Source of the DNA: Glandiceps talaboti
Taxonomy: Eukaryota; Hemichordata; Enteropneusta; Spengelidae
Direction: 5' to 3'
Length of the DNA: 64,000 nt
Assembly: GCF_964340395.1 (NCBI RefSeq)
Contig: NC_135560.1
Coordinates: 8,067,598-8,131,597 of the forward strand
Every line of letters begins with the position of its first letter. The first letter of the stretch is position 1. Below, piece after piece: positions 23,248-35,004 of the stretch. A program made the translations under genes and the position numbers. Below the pieces are notes generated by a model. The model ran no database searches and was not told the DNA's origin. It saw only the letters and a list, made by a program, of their open reading frames with translations.

Positions 23248-24988
23248 ATAGACGTGACGGTAATACGATATCATATATAATGAACTCTATCAAAGCAAAC
23301 AGATGTCTAATGCATAGACCATTACTCTGAGTTCCAGACTGATCGAAGATACCTCACGAAATGACCTTGTTTCTTTCGACTTTAGAAGTTGCACAGATAA
23401 AGTCTAACTAATGAATGAACGAATGAATGAGTGAATAAAGGAAGGAAGGAAGTGGGGGAGGGAGGAAGGAAGGAAGGAAGGAAGAAATAAACAAAAAAGT
23501 GCAATCAATAATCTGATCTGTCGTCTGGCAAAGAAAGGGATCTGTCAGTATATATGATACACTTGTATGCATATAATATGTTACAGTAGCTGTATGGCCA
23601 TAGACCATTATACCTTGCGATACTGCATCTTGTCAGCCCGCATTCTCAAGAGTTCATTTGGTTAGATAAATCTGAAATGTCAATGCAGTACTGATGATGT
23701 TAGGGCTGTCGGAAAAAACTCTCGTATTGTTATGTTACTCTATGGTCCTTGTCTACTTTACACTTGACCAGTAACTCTTATTAACACCAGCACAGTCAAT
23801 TCTATTCACAGGTCTGGGATCACGTGTTAAGCCAGGGCTACTTCTCAGAAGTTGGGTTCAGATCTTAGATTAGCGTTCTAGCAGTTTTATCAGTTCCACC
23901 CTAAATCAAGTTCAAAACTGGTTCATCGTCTAGATCCAATCCAGTCCGATTCCCCAGTTCTTCCTTAGCGTTTAGTACGCATGCTCTATGCTAAAGATAT
24001 TTACATATCTCAGTTTCTATTGGTTAATCTTACAATGATTATATGAAAATGAATAGTGAATAATTAAAATCTGAACGCATGCCAAGAGATTACGATACCC
24101 CGGTAAGTTTGTTTAAAAAAACGTAAACACTGTGAATAGTTCGTCTAAATAAACATGTTTTTCACTGAACATTCGAAAGTACCACGTATTGTTTATCACA
24201 ATACAGGAAATATTAAACTTCTATTAAGTGTTGGTGGTTTTACCCACTTCGACCATACAAGTTGATGGATGTGAAGGAACACAACGAATCCAGTTTACAG
24301 GATTTTTTTTTCAAATTTCAAAAATTCCATATCACGTGATATGGTTGCCTCAGTGGAAACCATGCTGTTGCCACAGGCATAATTTAAGCAGGCATACTTT
24401 TGTAAGCAAGCATTAATTTTGAGGATTGTGAAAATAAGCATATCAACATGTAGGGGTTAATACTTTGCTTCAACACTGAAAGAAGTTACTATGCATAGAT
24501 GAAAAATATATTTACAGTAGGTTGTTGAAAGCTCACAACTGTGTATTTTTGTAAGGTCTGTTAAGGGACATGAACATCAAGTAATCAATTAACGCCCCTA
24601 AAAAGACTCCCCAAGCGAGAGTTAATATAGATAAGTCGCTTGATGGGGTATGAGATACGCCACGTCATCAGTATATTTTTCGCATGCATAGATATCATTA
24701 ACTTCATGGAAAGTTCTCGACGACGTTCTTTTGCTTCGCGCTATCAGACCAATCATCTTCTCACGCTATGAGCTGTGAAAACTAGTGAGTACTCTTAGAA
24801 AGGACTTGAAAGGACTAGGTATACTACGTGTGAGAACTGTGTACAATTTCTTGCCACCGACACAGTCTTCGTTAAAGCTCTCGTGAGAATAAAAACGGTA
24901 AGAATAATTTATTGAGTAGTACGCCTGTAACCTGTACGCTAATTGACTAAATTCACGTGTAAATTGTTACCAGGTGGAGTGCTTCATC

Positions 24989-24989
<1 letters not shown>

Positions 24990-25047
<58 letters not shown>

Positions 25048-25057
25048 CAGAGACAGA

Positions 25058-25137
<80 letters not shown>

Positions 25138-25143
25138 GAGAGA
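24990..25143. repeat. Compound (TG)n(GA)n(CAGA)n microsatellite
   Basis: About 20 TG dinucleotides, then GA repeats with CAGA interruptions, then about nine CAGA units. It occupies the position of the pure (GA)n at 14214-14305 in copy 1. Confidence 0.95.
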
Positions 25144-26275
25144 CTTCCAGATGATTAACATTGGGAAATACAAGCATTTCAGATGGATGTGAATTTACAT
25201 ATATACTAAATTTGATGTATACTGAGACTTCGTTTTGCATAACCCTAACAAATGTGCCCAAGTAGTCTAGTTGGAATAACGTTTTACCCAATGTTTCATG
25301 TCATCTTTTGCGTTAAAACAGTTATAAGTTCATCACTTTTAATGTCTATCCACATGCCTTTTTTTTCAAACAGTAAAACTGTTAACATTATAATACGTAT
25401 ACTGATAGACTGCTCATCCAAAGATTTTTTGACCGAAATTCAAAATTTTATCATTTAAGCGACATGTGTAGATGATTACTTACTTGCCCTTTTAACTATT
25501 CAAAAATTGCCAACTCTTTCATCACAAACAAAACAGACACAACTCAACATACAGTAATGTGGTATGTTGCTGCCTGGTGTTCAAACCATTCGGTTCAAGG
25601 GTCAAATTTCAATCATTAACAACAACTGTATTGAGACACTCTCGTTAACTTTGAGCTAAATACAAAACGAACACCAAGACTGCACAGATTTGAATGACTA
25701 TTTACAGCGATGTATAGTAATAATTTGACTATAAACAAACTTCAGTCAGTATTGATGTAGAATGTAATGTTATAGTCGAAGTATGTGACCCATAAAATAG
25801 GGATGAACGTCGCATTGCCTATGACTACAGTAGTATAATCATTACAATCTGTACTGACGTTACATTCATTCTATCTGTACTCATCCATAAGTACCTTTCA
25901 GAAAATGTGCCATTTTTTTATGTGATTATTATTTTTTATATTATTTTTTAAACCCTTTTACATTTAACAATAACGAAATAATTCACGGACCTCCTAGCCA
26001 GTCCTTCGAATTCACTGATTTAAGGAACACAGAGAATTGGAATACATCAGGTTTGCTGAAACTTCTCAAAAGTTTAGTATATGGACATTTGAAATTCTAC
26101 TGGTCTTCAGGTGACCTTTTGTGGTCACGTACTGCTGACCTCACATTTAGACAAATGAAACCAGATTCCACCGAGGGTGTGTTTTGGCAATCTGCCTACG
26201 TCTGCTGCTTGTCTGGGTTAATATATTATTATAAAATATGTACCATGTTTTGGATGTAATTTTTCAAACTTATAG

Positions 26276-26630
26276 TTAGTCTCGGTTATCCAGCCTCTCG
26301 CCGCTGGGGGCTCCCAAACGAGAGTCTGGCGGAACGAGATTTCAACTCGCCCACGCAGGAAGTAGCCTCTGGCGCAGCGCATCATCGGGAGTACTTCACA
26401 TCCAAAGTTGCAGGCTGAACGATGTGGGTACCTTCGCTACAGATTATCACTCCTCAAGCGACTGATATATGTTAATAACAAACAGGCCTCGTAAGCCCAT
26501 GTTTTATGCTTGGAAGAAATGTACTGTGTGACTTCCGTCGCAGGGTAGTTGGAACTTGGATTCTCCAGACACTTGTTTGGGTGGTCTCGTAGAAACCCAC
26601 AGTGGTGAGAATCTGGGTAACCGAGACTAA
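26276..26630. mobile_element. 355-bp MITE, duplicate of 15856-16217
   Basis: Same inverted ends (TTAGTCTCGGTTA...TAACCGAGACTAA) at the homologous site. The left target duplication has drifted to CTTATAG while the right remains CCTATAG. The insertion therefore predates the segmental duplication. Confidence 0.75.
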
Positions 26631-27170
26631 CCTATAGTACGAATAAGAGTGTGTGAATTGAACCCTTATTACCAAAATATTAAAATGCATGGTTGGAGTG
26701 GATTTGTAAATGTGATCTTGAGATCTACTTCAGTTGTAACATCCAGGGCCACTAGCTAAGGTATACTGTCTGATAGCGAGAGTAATGTTGATGTTATGCA
26801 AATTAGTCGCAAGTGCTCTCATTTGACTAGCTAGTGTAATCTTTGGTCCTGTCTATTTCTCTATTTTATTTGCGGTTAACTACTAGTAGTTGGAAAATTT
26901 TCTTTTTTTTAAAACCGTTGAGGACATTTTCCTTCACAAAACTAAAATTTAAATATTAAGAAACTCAATCAAACAAACTAATAAAATTATTACTTTAATT
27001 TTGTCTTATGTCTTCACAGGTATTTTGGTTGGTTGAATATTGTACTGTGAATGCCATCGCGAGCAACTGGTATGGCCATCCCTGGAGTGCATAGATCCTT
27101 TGCCCGCATCATAGTATAGATACAGATCGTATATTTGTCATCAATATTCATAGGACATCGAAATCACAAG

Positions 27171-28259
27171 ATGAAGACATTATTTTTTCTTACGCTGTTC
27201 ACACTCCAAGTGTTTTTCTGTACAAGTGATGTATACTTAGTTACCATCGACTGCGGTCATTACTGCAACTGCTACGACAAATATATCAAGTATATATTGT
27301 CTGCGTATACAAAACACGATAATTCTACATCTTATTCTGAAGATGACGATGGTGATTCGTTCTACAACATGACAACGTTCTCATCTCACTATGAAACACA
27401 GGCCGATTGCAGAAGTCGTAATATGACGGAAGTGATCACAGATTTGTTGAGTAACGCAACAGAAGTACTATTGTCTCATAACCGTATTACTTCCCTTCCA
27501 GGCAAAATGTTTGCAAATTATCCGAAAATGTCCTCACTTGATCTCAGATACAACAGTATCTCCCATGTGGACAAGGATGCATTTTTTGGCCTTTCGCATC
27601 TTTCTAGTCTGAGGTTGTCGCACAATAAGCTAGCTTTTATTACGACGCCAATATTCGATCATTTACTTAGATTGAATTATTTGGATATCGGCTACAATGA
27701 TTATAAGCACGTTCCCTTCTTAAAATCTCTAGTTGAATTAAAAGAACTTAGCTTAGCTGGCAACAAATTGGAAGACATCGATATTGACTTCCTACCTGAC
27801 CTAACACAACTATTCTCAATCAATTTGAGAAGCAATAAACTCCGCTATTTCCCCAAGTCACTGGCACTCTACCTGGAGAACAACACTCAATCCGACAGCT
27901 TCGTTGCGGTGAATGGCAACCCATGGGTATGTGACTGTTTCATCCTATCACTGAAGGCGATCTGGCCGCAGCATCCGCGTTTCCTAGCGGACTCGATTTA
28001 CTGCGAGCAGCCTAAATTACTTTTGGGTGAAAATATCTGGAATGTACCTAACTCCGAGTTCGTCTGTAACAACGAGACCATTATTATTCCAAATGTCTCA
28101 TACAGCACATCGCAACTAATCGGAGCATGCGCTGGGTCTGTTGTTTTCGGAGTCATCATGTGCGTGCTTGTATACTTGAGTATTGTGTTTTTAAAGAAAC
28201 TAAGAAGAAGTCAGGGAAGTAGAAGCCCCACTTTTGTGAGAATGGAAGACTCCGCCTGA
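27171..28259 (+). CDS. LRR type I membrane receptor, duplication copy 2
   Basis: A 362-residue paralogue of the gene at 16866, with the same order: signal peptide MKTLFFLTLFTLQVFFCTS, cysteine cap DCGHYCNCYD, about six LRRs, LRRCT (NPWVCDC), membrane helix (LIGACAGSVVFGVIMCVLVY) and a tail ending SPTFVRMEDSA. The ATG at 27171 is chosen because it aligns with 16866; the in-frame bases upstream have no ATG. Differences from copy 1 cluster between the first cysteine cap and ADCRSRN. Seven codons before the membrane helix are missing relative to copy 1, between two CAAAT repeats. The frame is intact. The Polinton-bearing insert begins 1.4 kb downstream. Confidence 0.9.
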   Translation: MKTLFFLTLFTLQVFFCTSDVYLVTIDCGHYCNCYDKYIKYILSAYTKHDNSTSYSEDDDGDSFYNMTTFSSHYETQADCRSRNMTEVITDLLSNATEVLLSHNRITSLPGKMFANYPKMSSLDLRYNSISHVDKDAFFGLSHLSSLRLSHNKLAFITTPIFDHLLRLNYLDIGYNDYKHVPFLKSLVELKELSLAGNKLEDIDIDFLPDLTQLFSINLRSNKLRYFPKSLALYLENNTQSDSFVAVNGNPWVCDCFILSLKAIWPQHPRFLADSIYCEQPKLLLGENIWNVPNSEFVCNNETIIIPNVSYSTSQLIGACAGSVVFGVIMCVLVYLSIVFLKKLRRSQGSRSPTFVRMEDSA

Positions 28260-28321
28260 TCAACGTACCACATAACATATCCTGTGTAACTATAATACGT
28301 GCCTAATATTATACATGTAAC

Positions 28322-28628
28322 TAATTCAGTGTTTTCTCCAGGACGCGTGATTGCGAGATTTGCGCATTTACAGCCAAGAGCGCGCCTATAAAAATACCCA
28401 TTGCGTGCGAGATCGCGCTCTAGATTTTCCAAGTAAAAAGTACCAGATATTAGGCGGAAGACAAGAAATTTAGAATTTACATTAGGTAATGCAGGAATTG
28501 GTAATGGCTTCTCCTCTGTGACAAGCACAGCTGTTTTTAATGTATATTGGATCATGACACATGATATACATTGTACATGTAGTATGATGTACCCAGTCCC
28601 ATGACGATAAAGACTTAATACATGTAAC
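28322..28628. mobile_element. About 307-bp insertion with 10-bp flanking repeat, copy 2 only
   Basis: TACATGTAAC occurs at 28312-28321 and again at 28619-28628. Copy 1 at about 18028-18040 has a single similar site (TACATGACTATTG). The inserted text is GC-rich in its left part (GCGCGCC, GCGTGCGAGATCGCGC). A 192-codon minus-strand frame across it and the LRR 3' end is considered chance. Confidence 0.55.
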
Positions 28629-28989
28629 CATTGAAAATCATCAACAAATGTATTTGAACATTGGAAACCACATATGACTTTATTATGTATACACACACTC
28701 ACTAGCCTTAAAATCAGTGGGCATATATCCGGGAGGGTACTATCGGTACGACAATATTTGCCCGTGCATCTGTGCATCCATCCGTCCATAGCCAGTCATA
28801 TCTGTTACTGACAACGTGTTTTCAACCAAATGTTTGTTACCTCATTTTGCGACATTAACCTTTATGTGGTTATATTTGCTGAAAACTCAAGACGTTGAAT
28901 GCTCAGTGACTTATCTTATCAGAGGAGGCAATCTTATATTATTGACCTCTGGCCTCGCCCTCCTACCAAATTAGTTAATGCATAGTGTG

Positions 28990-29640
28990 TTTTTTTTACC
29001 TAGAGGCACCATTAAAGTGTCTGTACCTATGTGTGTAGAAGAAAGCTTGTAGGACAGACACAAAGCTTTGACCTTGACCTTAATTTTCAAGGTCAAACAT
29101 TGAATTACTCAATAACGTCGCAGGCTTTGTGCTTAGAGACAACATTAAAGTGTGTACACGTACATCCACATTTTTAGAGGAAAGTTTTCTAGTCAAACAC
29201 TGAATTTTGAACTTGACCATCATCATCAAGGTCAAATTGAAATGTTCTCCATAACTTTGTTCAAAGTTCAAAGATTCATCAGTCAACTAATTTTGCTTAC
29301 CAATTTCATCTTAGGCAATTCTGATAAAACAACCAATGACCTTGATATTCATAATGAAAGTCAATTTGTGCTTTGATACATACTTTTGAAGTTTTGCACC
29401 AATAGACACCATTCAAATGTATACACCAATAATTTTAGAGGTGAGATTTTGTTTAAAAATTTGACCTTAGAATTTGTATATATACCTTTAAGGGCAAATA
29501 GTAATTTGGAAGATAAAATTGAGATAAAATTGAAAGTTCTTCACTGAGACACCACTTAAGTGCATGTCAACATCCATATTATTGAGAAAGGCTATCTAGA
29601 CAGACTGATCTTGTCTCATGTATGAATGTTTTAATATGTA
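28990..29640. repeat. Degenerate TGACCTTGACC tandem units (copy 2)
   Basis: Duplicate of the array at 18430-19060, with small indels including a doubled GATAAAATTGA at about 29511-29532. No coding content. Confidence 0.6.
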
Positions 29641-29786
29641 TAGTTGATGTCCACTTTCTCTTGTGATACATTTGGGTAAGTGAAGACCACTTTCCCATAT
29701 TTCATCCTTTTAACTGCCAACAAAGGTTAAATAAGTACAATAAACTCACACAGTCATATGTGTTCAGAGTCTTTACTATTACTATT

Positions 29787-29870
29787 ACTGAGAAGGGGAA
29801 TCCCCTATACGTTGTATAAAAACTCATTAATATTCATAAAGCAGGGACTGAGAAGGGGAATCCCCTATAC
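29787..29870. promoter_or_regulatory. Two exact 24-bp repeats, each with a kappaB-like palindrome
   Basis: ACTGAGAAGGGGAATCCCCT plus ATAC occurs at 29787-29810 and 29847-29870, exactly 60 bases apart. The core GGGGAATCCCC (29795-29805, 29855-29865) is the reverse complement of the classical KBF1/NF-kappaB half-symmetric site. They lie between the end of LRR copy 2 and the first Polinton gene. Factor binding is inference; they might equally be subterminal repeats of the element. Confidence 0.4.
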
Positions 29871-30132
29871 CTTAGGTCAAAATTTCAGGTAACCTAATTT
29901 ACATAATAATAGACCCAGAATGCTGTTCGGTTACTGTTTAACAAGAAAAAATTAAAATATCTCATTCAACATACGTTATAAATAAACAAATTATACCAGC
30001 ATCTGTGTCTCGGTTATTTCATACTGAAAAAAGGGTTAAAATTAATACTAGTTTTAAGTTCTTCAATCATCGTTATTCAAAAATAACTTTTCGTTCCAGT
30101 TTAATGATCAAACCTTTTAAAAATAATATTTT

Positions 30133-30136
<4 letters not shown>

Positions 30137-30216
<80 letters not shown>
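30137..30216. repeat. (TA)n microsatellite
   Basis: About 40 AT/TA dinucleotides just upstream of the first Polinton gene. Confidence 0.95.
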
Positions 30217-30218
<2 letters not shown>

Positions 30219-30244
30219 TAATACGATTTTATAAAACTCAAACT

Positions 30245-30766
30245 ATGATTGACCAAAATATTACAACGATACAAAATTGGATTGACTATCTTACACGAGT
30301 ATGCAGTGCGTATATACGCTCTTACAAATTTTTAAGTCATGTTAATAAAGCAATACTCATTACTAGTGGGATTGTTTCAGGAGTTGGCGCTTTAGCTGCG
30401 GTTCCTGTGATACCAGTTTTTGTTAGTTTATTAGCTGCCGTTCCAATAGTCATTACAGTTGTCAACCAAAATCTAAAGCTAACAGACAAAGTATCACAAT
30501 TGAAGTTACAGTATCAACATTTCAAGGAATTATTAACATACACGCAAGCTGATATATACACTGAAAAACCAAAAGAATTTATTCAAGAAATATTTATGAA
30601 ATCTATTGAAATGCAAAAAGCTGCCAATTACACTCCCCCTTTGGAGCGTTACTTGAAGTATTATAAATTAAATGGTTATTCAGATTCGATAGAACCAGAT
30701 ATGGAATATACGAAGTCAGATATGAAAACAATAGAACCAGATACAGAATCAATAGAGATGGAGTAA
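30245..30766 (+). CDS. Polinton protein with hydrophobic central region
   Basis: An intact 173-residue frame, the first gene of the element. Residues about 38-77 are strongly hydrophobic (ITSGIVSGVGALAAVPVIPV and following), enough for one or two membrane segments. They are followed by an amphipathic Lys/Gln-rich stretch and a C-terminal acidic tail with repeated S/T-I-E-P-D-type motifs. I do not recognise a named family. By position and composition it belongs to the element, and a virion or membrane-associated role is only a guess. ATTTTATAAAACTC lies just before the ATG. Confidence 0.6.
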   Translation: MIDQNITTIQNWIDYLTRVCSAYIRSYKFLSHVNKAILITSGIVSGVGALAAVPVIPVFVSLLAAVPIVITVVNQNLKLTDKVSQLKLQYQHFKELLTYTQADIYTEKPKEFIQEIFMKSIEMQKAANYTPPLERYLKYYKLNGYSDSIEPDMEYTKSDMKTIEPDTESIEME

Positions 30767-30803
30767 AAAAAAATATTTTACTTTATATAATAATATAGGA
30801 ACA

Positions 30804-31889
30804 ATGGGACTGGACCAGTATCTGCAAGACTTGTATTATAATTCTGATTTAGCATACAGCGGTATCACAAAATTGTGGCGTAAAATCAAAGAAGATCAGA
30901 AAAAAATAAAATATAAGGAATTGAAACAATGGCAGGAAGAACAAGAAGTTTACACTATGCACAAACCAGCAATTAAGAAGTTTCCTTACCGAAAAGTAAT
31001 TGTCTATGGAATCGATGACCAATGGCAAGCTGATATTGTAGAGATGTCCAATGACCGGGGTGACAACAGGAACCAGGGTTTTCATTACATCCTGACTGTT
31101 ATTGATGTATTATTGAAGTATGCTTGGGCGATACCACTGAAATCAAAACGTGGTATTGAAATGGCCGACTCTTTTGAGTTAATTTTCAAAGACCGTGAAC
31201 CGAATAAAATTCAATTTGACGAAGGTCGGGAATTTTATAATAAGTATGTTAAAGATCTCTTTGAAAAACACGAAATTGAGTGGTTTAGTACATGACCTGA
31301 TAAAAAAGCTTCAGTTGTTGAGCGCTTCAACAGGACACTTAAATCACGCATGTATAAATATTTTACTGATAAACAGACTAGAAAATGGGTTGACATACTA
31401 GATCGATTAGTGGATGGTTATAATAATACTTATCATAATTCAATCCACATGACTCCGAAAGAAGCATCATTACCAAAGAATGAAAATATTGTTTGGTATA
31501 ATTTGTACGGTGCTTATCTCACTGTTGAATATGGAACTCCGAAGTTTAATATTGGCGATACCGTGAGAATTTTCAAATACAAAAATGTGTTTGCTAAAGG
31601 ATATCTACCAAATTACACACGTGAACTTTTCAAAATCAAACAAATTATCTTTGGTCCCATTATTGTTTACACTTTGGAAGATTTATCGAGTGACTTTATC
31701 GAAGGCACGTTTTATGAGCAAGAATTATCACTTGATATAACTAAGGAATCGAAAGAATATAAAGTTGAAAAAATATTACGCAAGAAAAAAATCAAAGGCC
31801 ATGAATACGCATTGGTAAAATGGTTAGGATATGGTGATAAATTCAATTCTTGGGAACCGATTGAAAATATTAAAAAAATAAATATATAG
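30804..31889 (+). pseudogene. Polinton integrase (DDE, rve) with chromodomain, one in-frame stop
   Basis: The frame runs 361 codons to TAG at 31887 but is interrupted by TGA at 31293-31295. The retroviral-type integrase core is clear. The first acidic residue is in WQADIVEM and the second in IQFDEGREFYN. The Glu lies beyond the stop in ASVVERFNRTLKSRM, followed by WVDILDRLVDGYNNTYHNSI. The C-terminus is a chromodomain (EKILRKKKIKGHEYALVKWL, then NSWEPIENI), typical of Polinton integrases that target chromatin. The stop separates two catalytic residues from the third, so the protein should be inactive unless the stop is read through. A TTTATATAATAATATAGG stretch precedes the ATG. Confidence 0.9.
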
Positions 31890-31918
31890 GATAATGTATA
31901 AGCTAACAGTTTAACAAC

Positions 31919-32277
31919 ATGTTTGGAGAACATAATATAACCAAATTTTTAAACAAGTACAAAGACGTCCTTGGTTTTAATGTAGAATTAGAATGGGATA
32001 ACTTCAGAAGAAGAAAAAATAGATGCATTAATTATAAATCCAGGAGGAAAATTGAAAGATCAAGGTTTATATCAAATTATTTTAGCCTTTTGTAAAGAAG
32101 TCGAAAAAAAAGAATTTTTTTAAACGCATTGAATTCTTAGGTCTATTTCCTGACTCAGAGGACAACCAAGAGGCTAGATTTTTGAATGAATACTGGGTTC
32201 TTAAATTAATACAAGATACTAGGAATAGACGTATATTTCAAGATAGATATGGAAATTTAGTAGTATGTTTTATATAG
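31919..32277 (+). pseudogene. Small Polinton gene broken by two frameshifts
   Basis: An ATG at 31919 opens a frame beginning MFGEHNITKFLNKYKDVLG. Protein-like text then continues in a second frame from about 32001 (EEEKIDALIINPGGKLKDQG) and a third frame from about 32120 to TAG at 32275 (IEFLGLFPDSEDNQEARFLN). The second break lies in an A/T homopolymer at about 32105-32123. The family is not recognised. It sits between integrase and capsid-type genes, downstream of an ATATATAGG stretch. Confidence 0.55.
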
Positions 32278-32303
32278 ACCTTTTAATATAAAGCCTTGAA
32301 AAA

Positions 32304-33518
32304 ATGTGGACATTAGGATTACCAGATATGCGAAAGATGAAGTCAAACCGAACAACGACAAAAACAAAGCCACTTTCGGAAAAGCCAAAGTCGTCACCAC
32401 AGCCGCAGCAGTCACCGCATTTTCCAAAACCATTTACTTTAGATAAAAATGCTAACTATGCACTACATCAACCATTCAATAAAGGGCTGTCCGTTGATAT
32501 ACGAAATACACTAATCAACATGGATGTTTATGTAAGTGACACTGATCGATTTAATATAAAGCTGAGAGATATATTTTAAAACTACATTAATTATTTGAAA
32601 GAACCAAATATGCAATACTGGGATCAACAGTTAAATTTTGCTGTTTGGTTAGCTACAACCGGATGCGGTGTTACTCTGGAGTACCATCTGTATAATGAAA
32701 ATATTCCTAAGCAGATTCAATCATTTTTTAGATTTCACGTGTATTTTATGATGAGAAGAATATTGAATGAGCTTTCTTGCCCACTACCTGACACCAATGC
32801 ATTTAATAAAACCGATAATTTAATCGATGTACCGACTTATCATAGAATATGTGATGAATTCGGATTAGATTATAATACAGATTTCAGATTCACGTATGAC
32901 ACATCAGGAAACAATGGTATAGGTATCGGTTATGAGTGGTGGGGAGGTAAAGCACATATAAAAGATATCCAATATAAATTTCAAGATACAATGGTTGAAA
33001 ACCCTGATGCTCCTGACGAGGCTCATCATTGGCATAAATTTCAAAATGCCGATTATAAACCGTACAACTACTTTATTTTAAAAAACAGTACAGGTTTTAC
33101 ACAAGCAGGTTTAGGACGATTGAATCGATCAATCGAAGCTTATGCATATTGTGTGTTAGGAAGTCAAGCAGACACACGAGTAAGTATAGCAGACTCTGGC
33201 GGTGCCGGTCAAGAAACCAGACAAAAAATGATTTCATTACTCGAGGATGAGACGAGAGGCATCAATGAGGACAACAGTATACCCCGTTATCAAAATGTAA
33301 TTAATGCAACGAGGGTAAAGTTAGATCTAGCCATTTCTCCATCTTTATGGTTAATCCCGAGTAAAATGATTATAAATTTGAATACGAATGTGGCGGGTTA
33401 TAACAATTTCTTACAACAGGCAACAGAAGATATGAAGTTCGGTTATAACAACATAAATAATGACGTAAAAAATACAGCGTTAAAGGAAATGGAAGGTAAT
33501 GATGATCCAGTGCAATAG
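32304..33518 (+). pseudogene. Conserved Polinton virion-module protein (capsid-associated), one in-frame stop
   Basis: A 404-codon frame interrupted once by TAA at 32577-32579; reading resumes in the same frame. It starts MWTLGLPDMRKMKSNR with a Ser/Pro/Lys-rich leader. Conserved-looking text follows: YWDQQLNFAVWLATTGCGVT, FFRFHVYFMMRRIL, LGRLNRSIEAYAYCVLG and SLWLIPSKMIINLNT. Proteins of this kind are regular members of animal Polintons. I think it corresponds to one of the PX/PY-type capsid proteins, but I cannot tell minor capsid from another virion component. The single stop is the only break seen. Confidence 0.6.
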
Positions 33519-33685
33519 CAGTAGCAATCCCGGTAGCAGAGACAGCAGAAGTGGCAACAGTAGAAACGGTAACAGCTTCAACACCAGAGCATGATATTGT
33601 TGACGCTGTTCATGAATATTCAATGAATAGAATAATAGTTGGGGAAATATTTTTAAGTTACATATTTATATAACATTGCAGTAGA

Positions 33686-34956
33686 ATGGCTGACTTTGAT
33701 CCTGTTGATATTGATCCTTTTAAGGAAAATGTAAATGAAAACCCTAGAGAAGACTTTGAAATGACAGATTATGAACAAGATTCGCTGGGCCTCCAGGAGT
33801 CAATGGAACAAGAAACATCATTCACAGACCCGGTAGATCCCGTTGGCCCAACAGTTGAAATAGATATGACGGGTGCAGCAGATAAACTTACTGAATTAAA
33901 AAATAAAATGTTAGAAGATACTATTGATGCAGTTATTAAAAAAGTGGTAACTTGAGTGTTAATTGAACTGAATTGCGATTAAATACATATGTAGTAAAGG
34001 ATGGAGAGTTGTATGATAACATTAAAAACCAACGGATTACAAGAAACGGTAAACTTTTAGCCAAAAGTACAATAAAGAGTAAAATTGGTACTGCAGCTGC
34101 TAATAGGCTTTTCTTAGATATCTTAGACACTACAGTTGACACTTCAATTCCACTGTTGCCTTTAAATGTGGATGAAGTTGAAGCTATAGATCTCACACCA
34201 CCAATGATTGGTCAATTAAGAGACTATCAGGCCTACCTCAGAAGAGACACTGCAGGTAACAAAGATGAAATCGGTAAGGTTGAAAACAAAATTGAAGAAT
34301 GGAATGAACTCAATCTTGAATATACAATCATGCGTAAAGAACTTGAAACAGCAAATAAAAGTTTAGGAAAATTGTATGATAGAAAAAAAGAATTGGAAAA
34401 TAGACAAAAAATCGAAGAATTAACACAAGATGAAAAAAAGGAATTAGGCAGAATTCAGATTAATATCCTAAAATACAATAAAGAAACTGATACTTTACGC
34501 AATAAGTTAGCTGAGACATTTGCTTTGAAAGAAGTACTCAAAGACCCAAACCTTAGTATTAAAGATAAACTAATAATTCTTTTCAAACGCAATGGAGTTA
34601 CTATCGTTTCATTGGCAACAGCCCTCGGTTGGGTTATAACTACCATATCCATTGCACTAGGAGGACCGAAGGCTGGATCGACCACTGCTGGTGGTGGTAG
34701 TGTTGGCGGTAGCGGTGGTGGACCAGTCAAAGCAGTTATTAAACGTGTTGCAAATGCACTGAAATGGCTCGGTAATAAAGCAGCGTTGGCACTACCGGGT
34801 ATTATAGGTTCTATTGTATCGTTTGTTTTAAAAACAGCGGGACAAGTGGTAGGATTTATAGGTGAGCATATATGGTTGTTGGCAACTGCAATAGCGGTGT
34901 ACCTTTATGAACGGATTTTTAAAGAGACCCCTAAACGAAAATATAAACGAAAATAA
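33686..34956 (+). pseudogene. Polinton acidic/coiled-coil/membrane protein, probably one gene with a frame break
   Basis: 33686-33955 is an 89-residue acidic frame starting MADFDPVDIDPFKEN with an AT-rich motif just upstream. 33973-34956 is a 327-residue frame with no ATG near its start. It has a Lys/Glu-rich coiled-coil region (about 95-205), then LIILFKRNGVTIVSLATALG, a Gly/Ser linker, ALALPGIIGSIVSFVLKTAG, another membrane segment and a basic end (PKRKYKRK). This hydrophobic half is a recurrent Polinton protein of unknown function. I infer one gene split by a small frame disruption at about 33950-33972. Two separate genes remain possible; in that case the second would need a non-ATG start. 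Confidence 0.55.
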
Positions 34957-35004
34957 AAAATATATATATATTTTGTATTTTATATAGTATAATAGTATAA
35001 GAAA

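Larger units (their letters stand above)
23611..29694. repeat. Segmental tandem duplication, copy 2, left block
   Basis: Homologous to 8721-19119 with large gaps: the 9335-11770 and 12107-13694 blocks of copy 1 are absent here. It carries the second LRR gene (27171-28259), a MITE copy and the TGACC repeat array. Similarity stops abruptly after GACCACTTTC at 29694, where the Polinton-bearing insert begins. Confidence 0.85.

Noticed and set aside
28211-28789. 192-codon minus-strand frame
   Set aside because: It is antisense to the LRR 3' end, crosses a copy-specific insertion and its border repeat, and has no counterpart in copy 1; chance frame.
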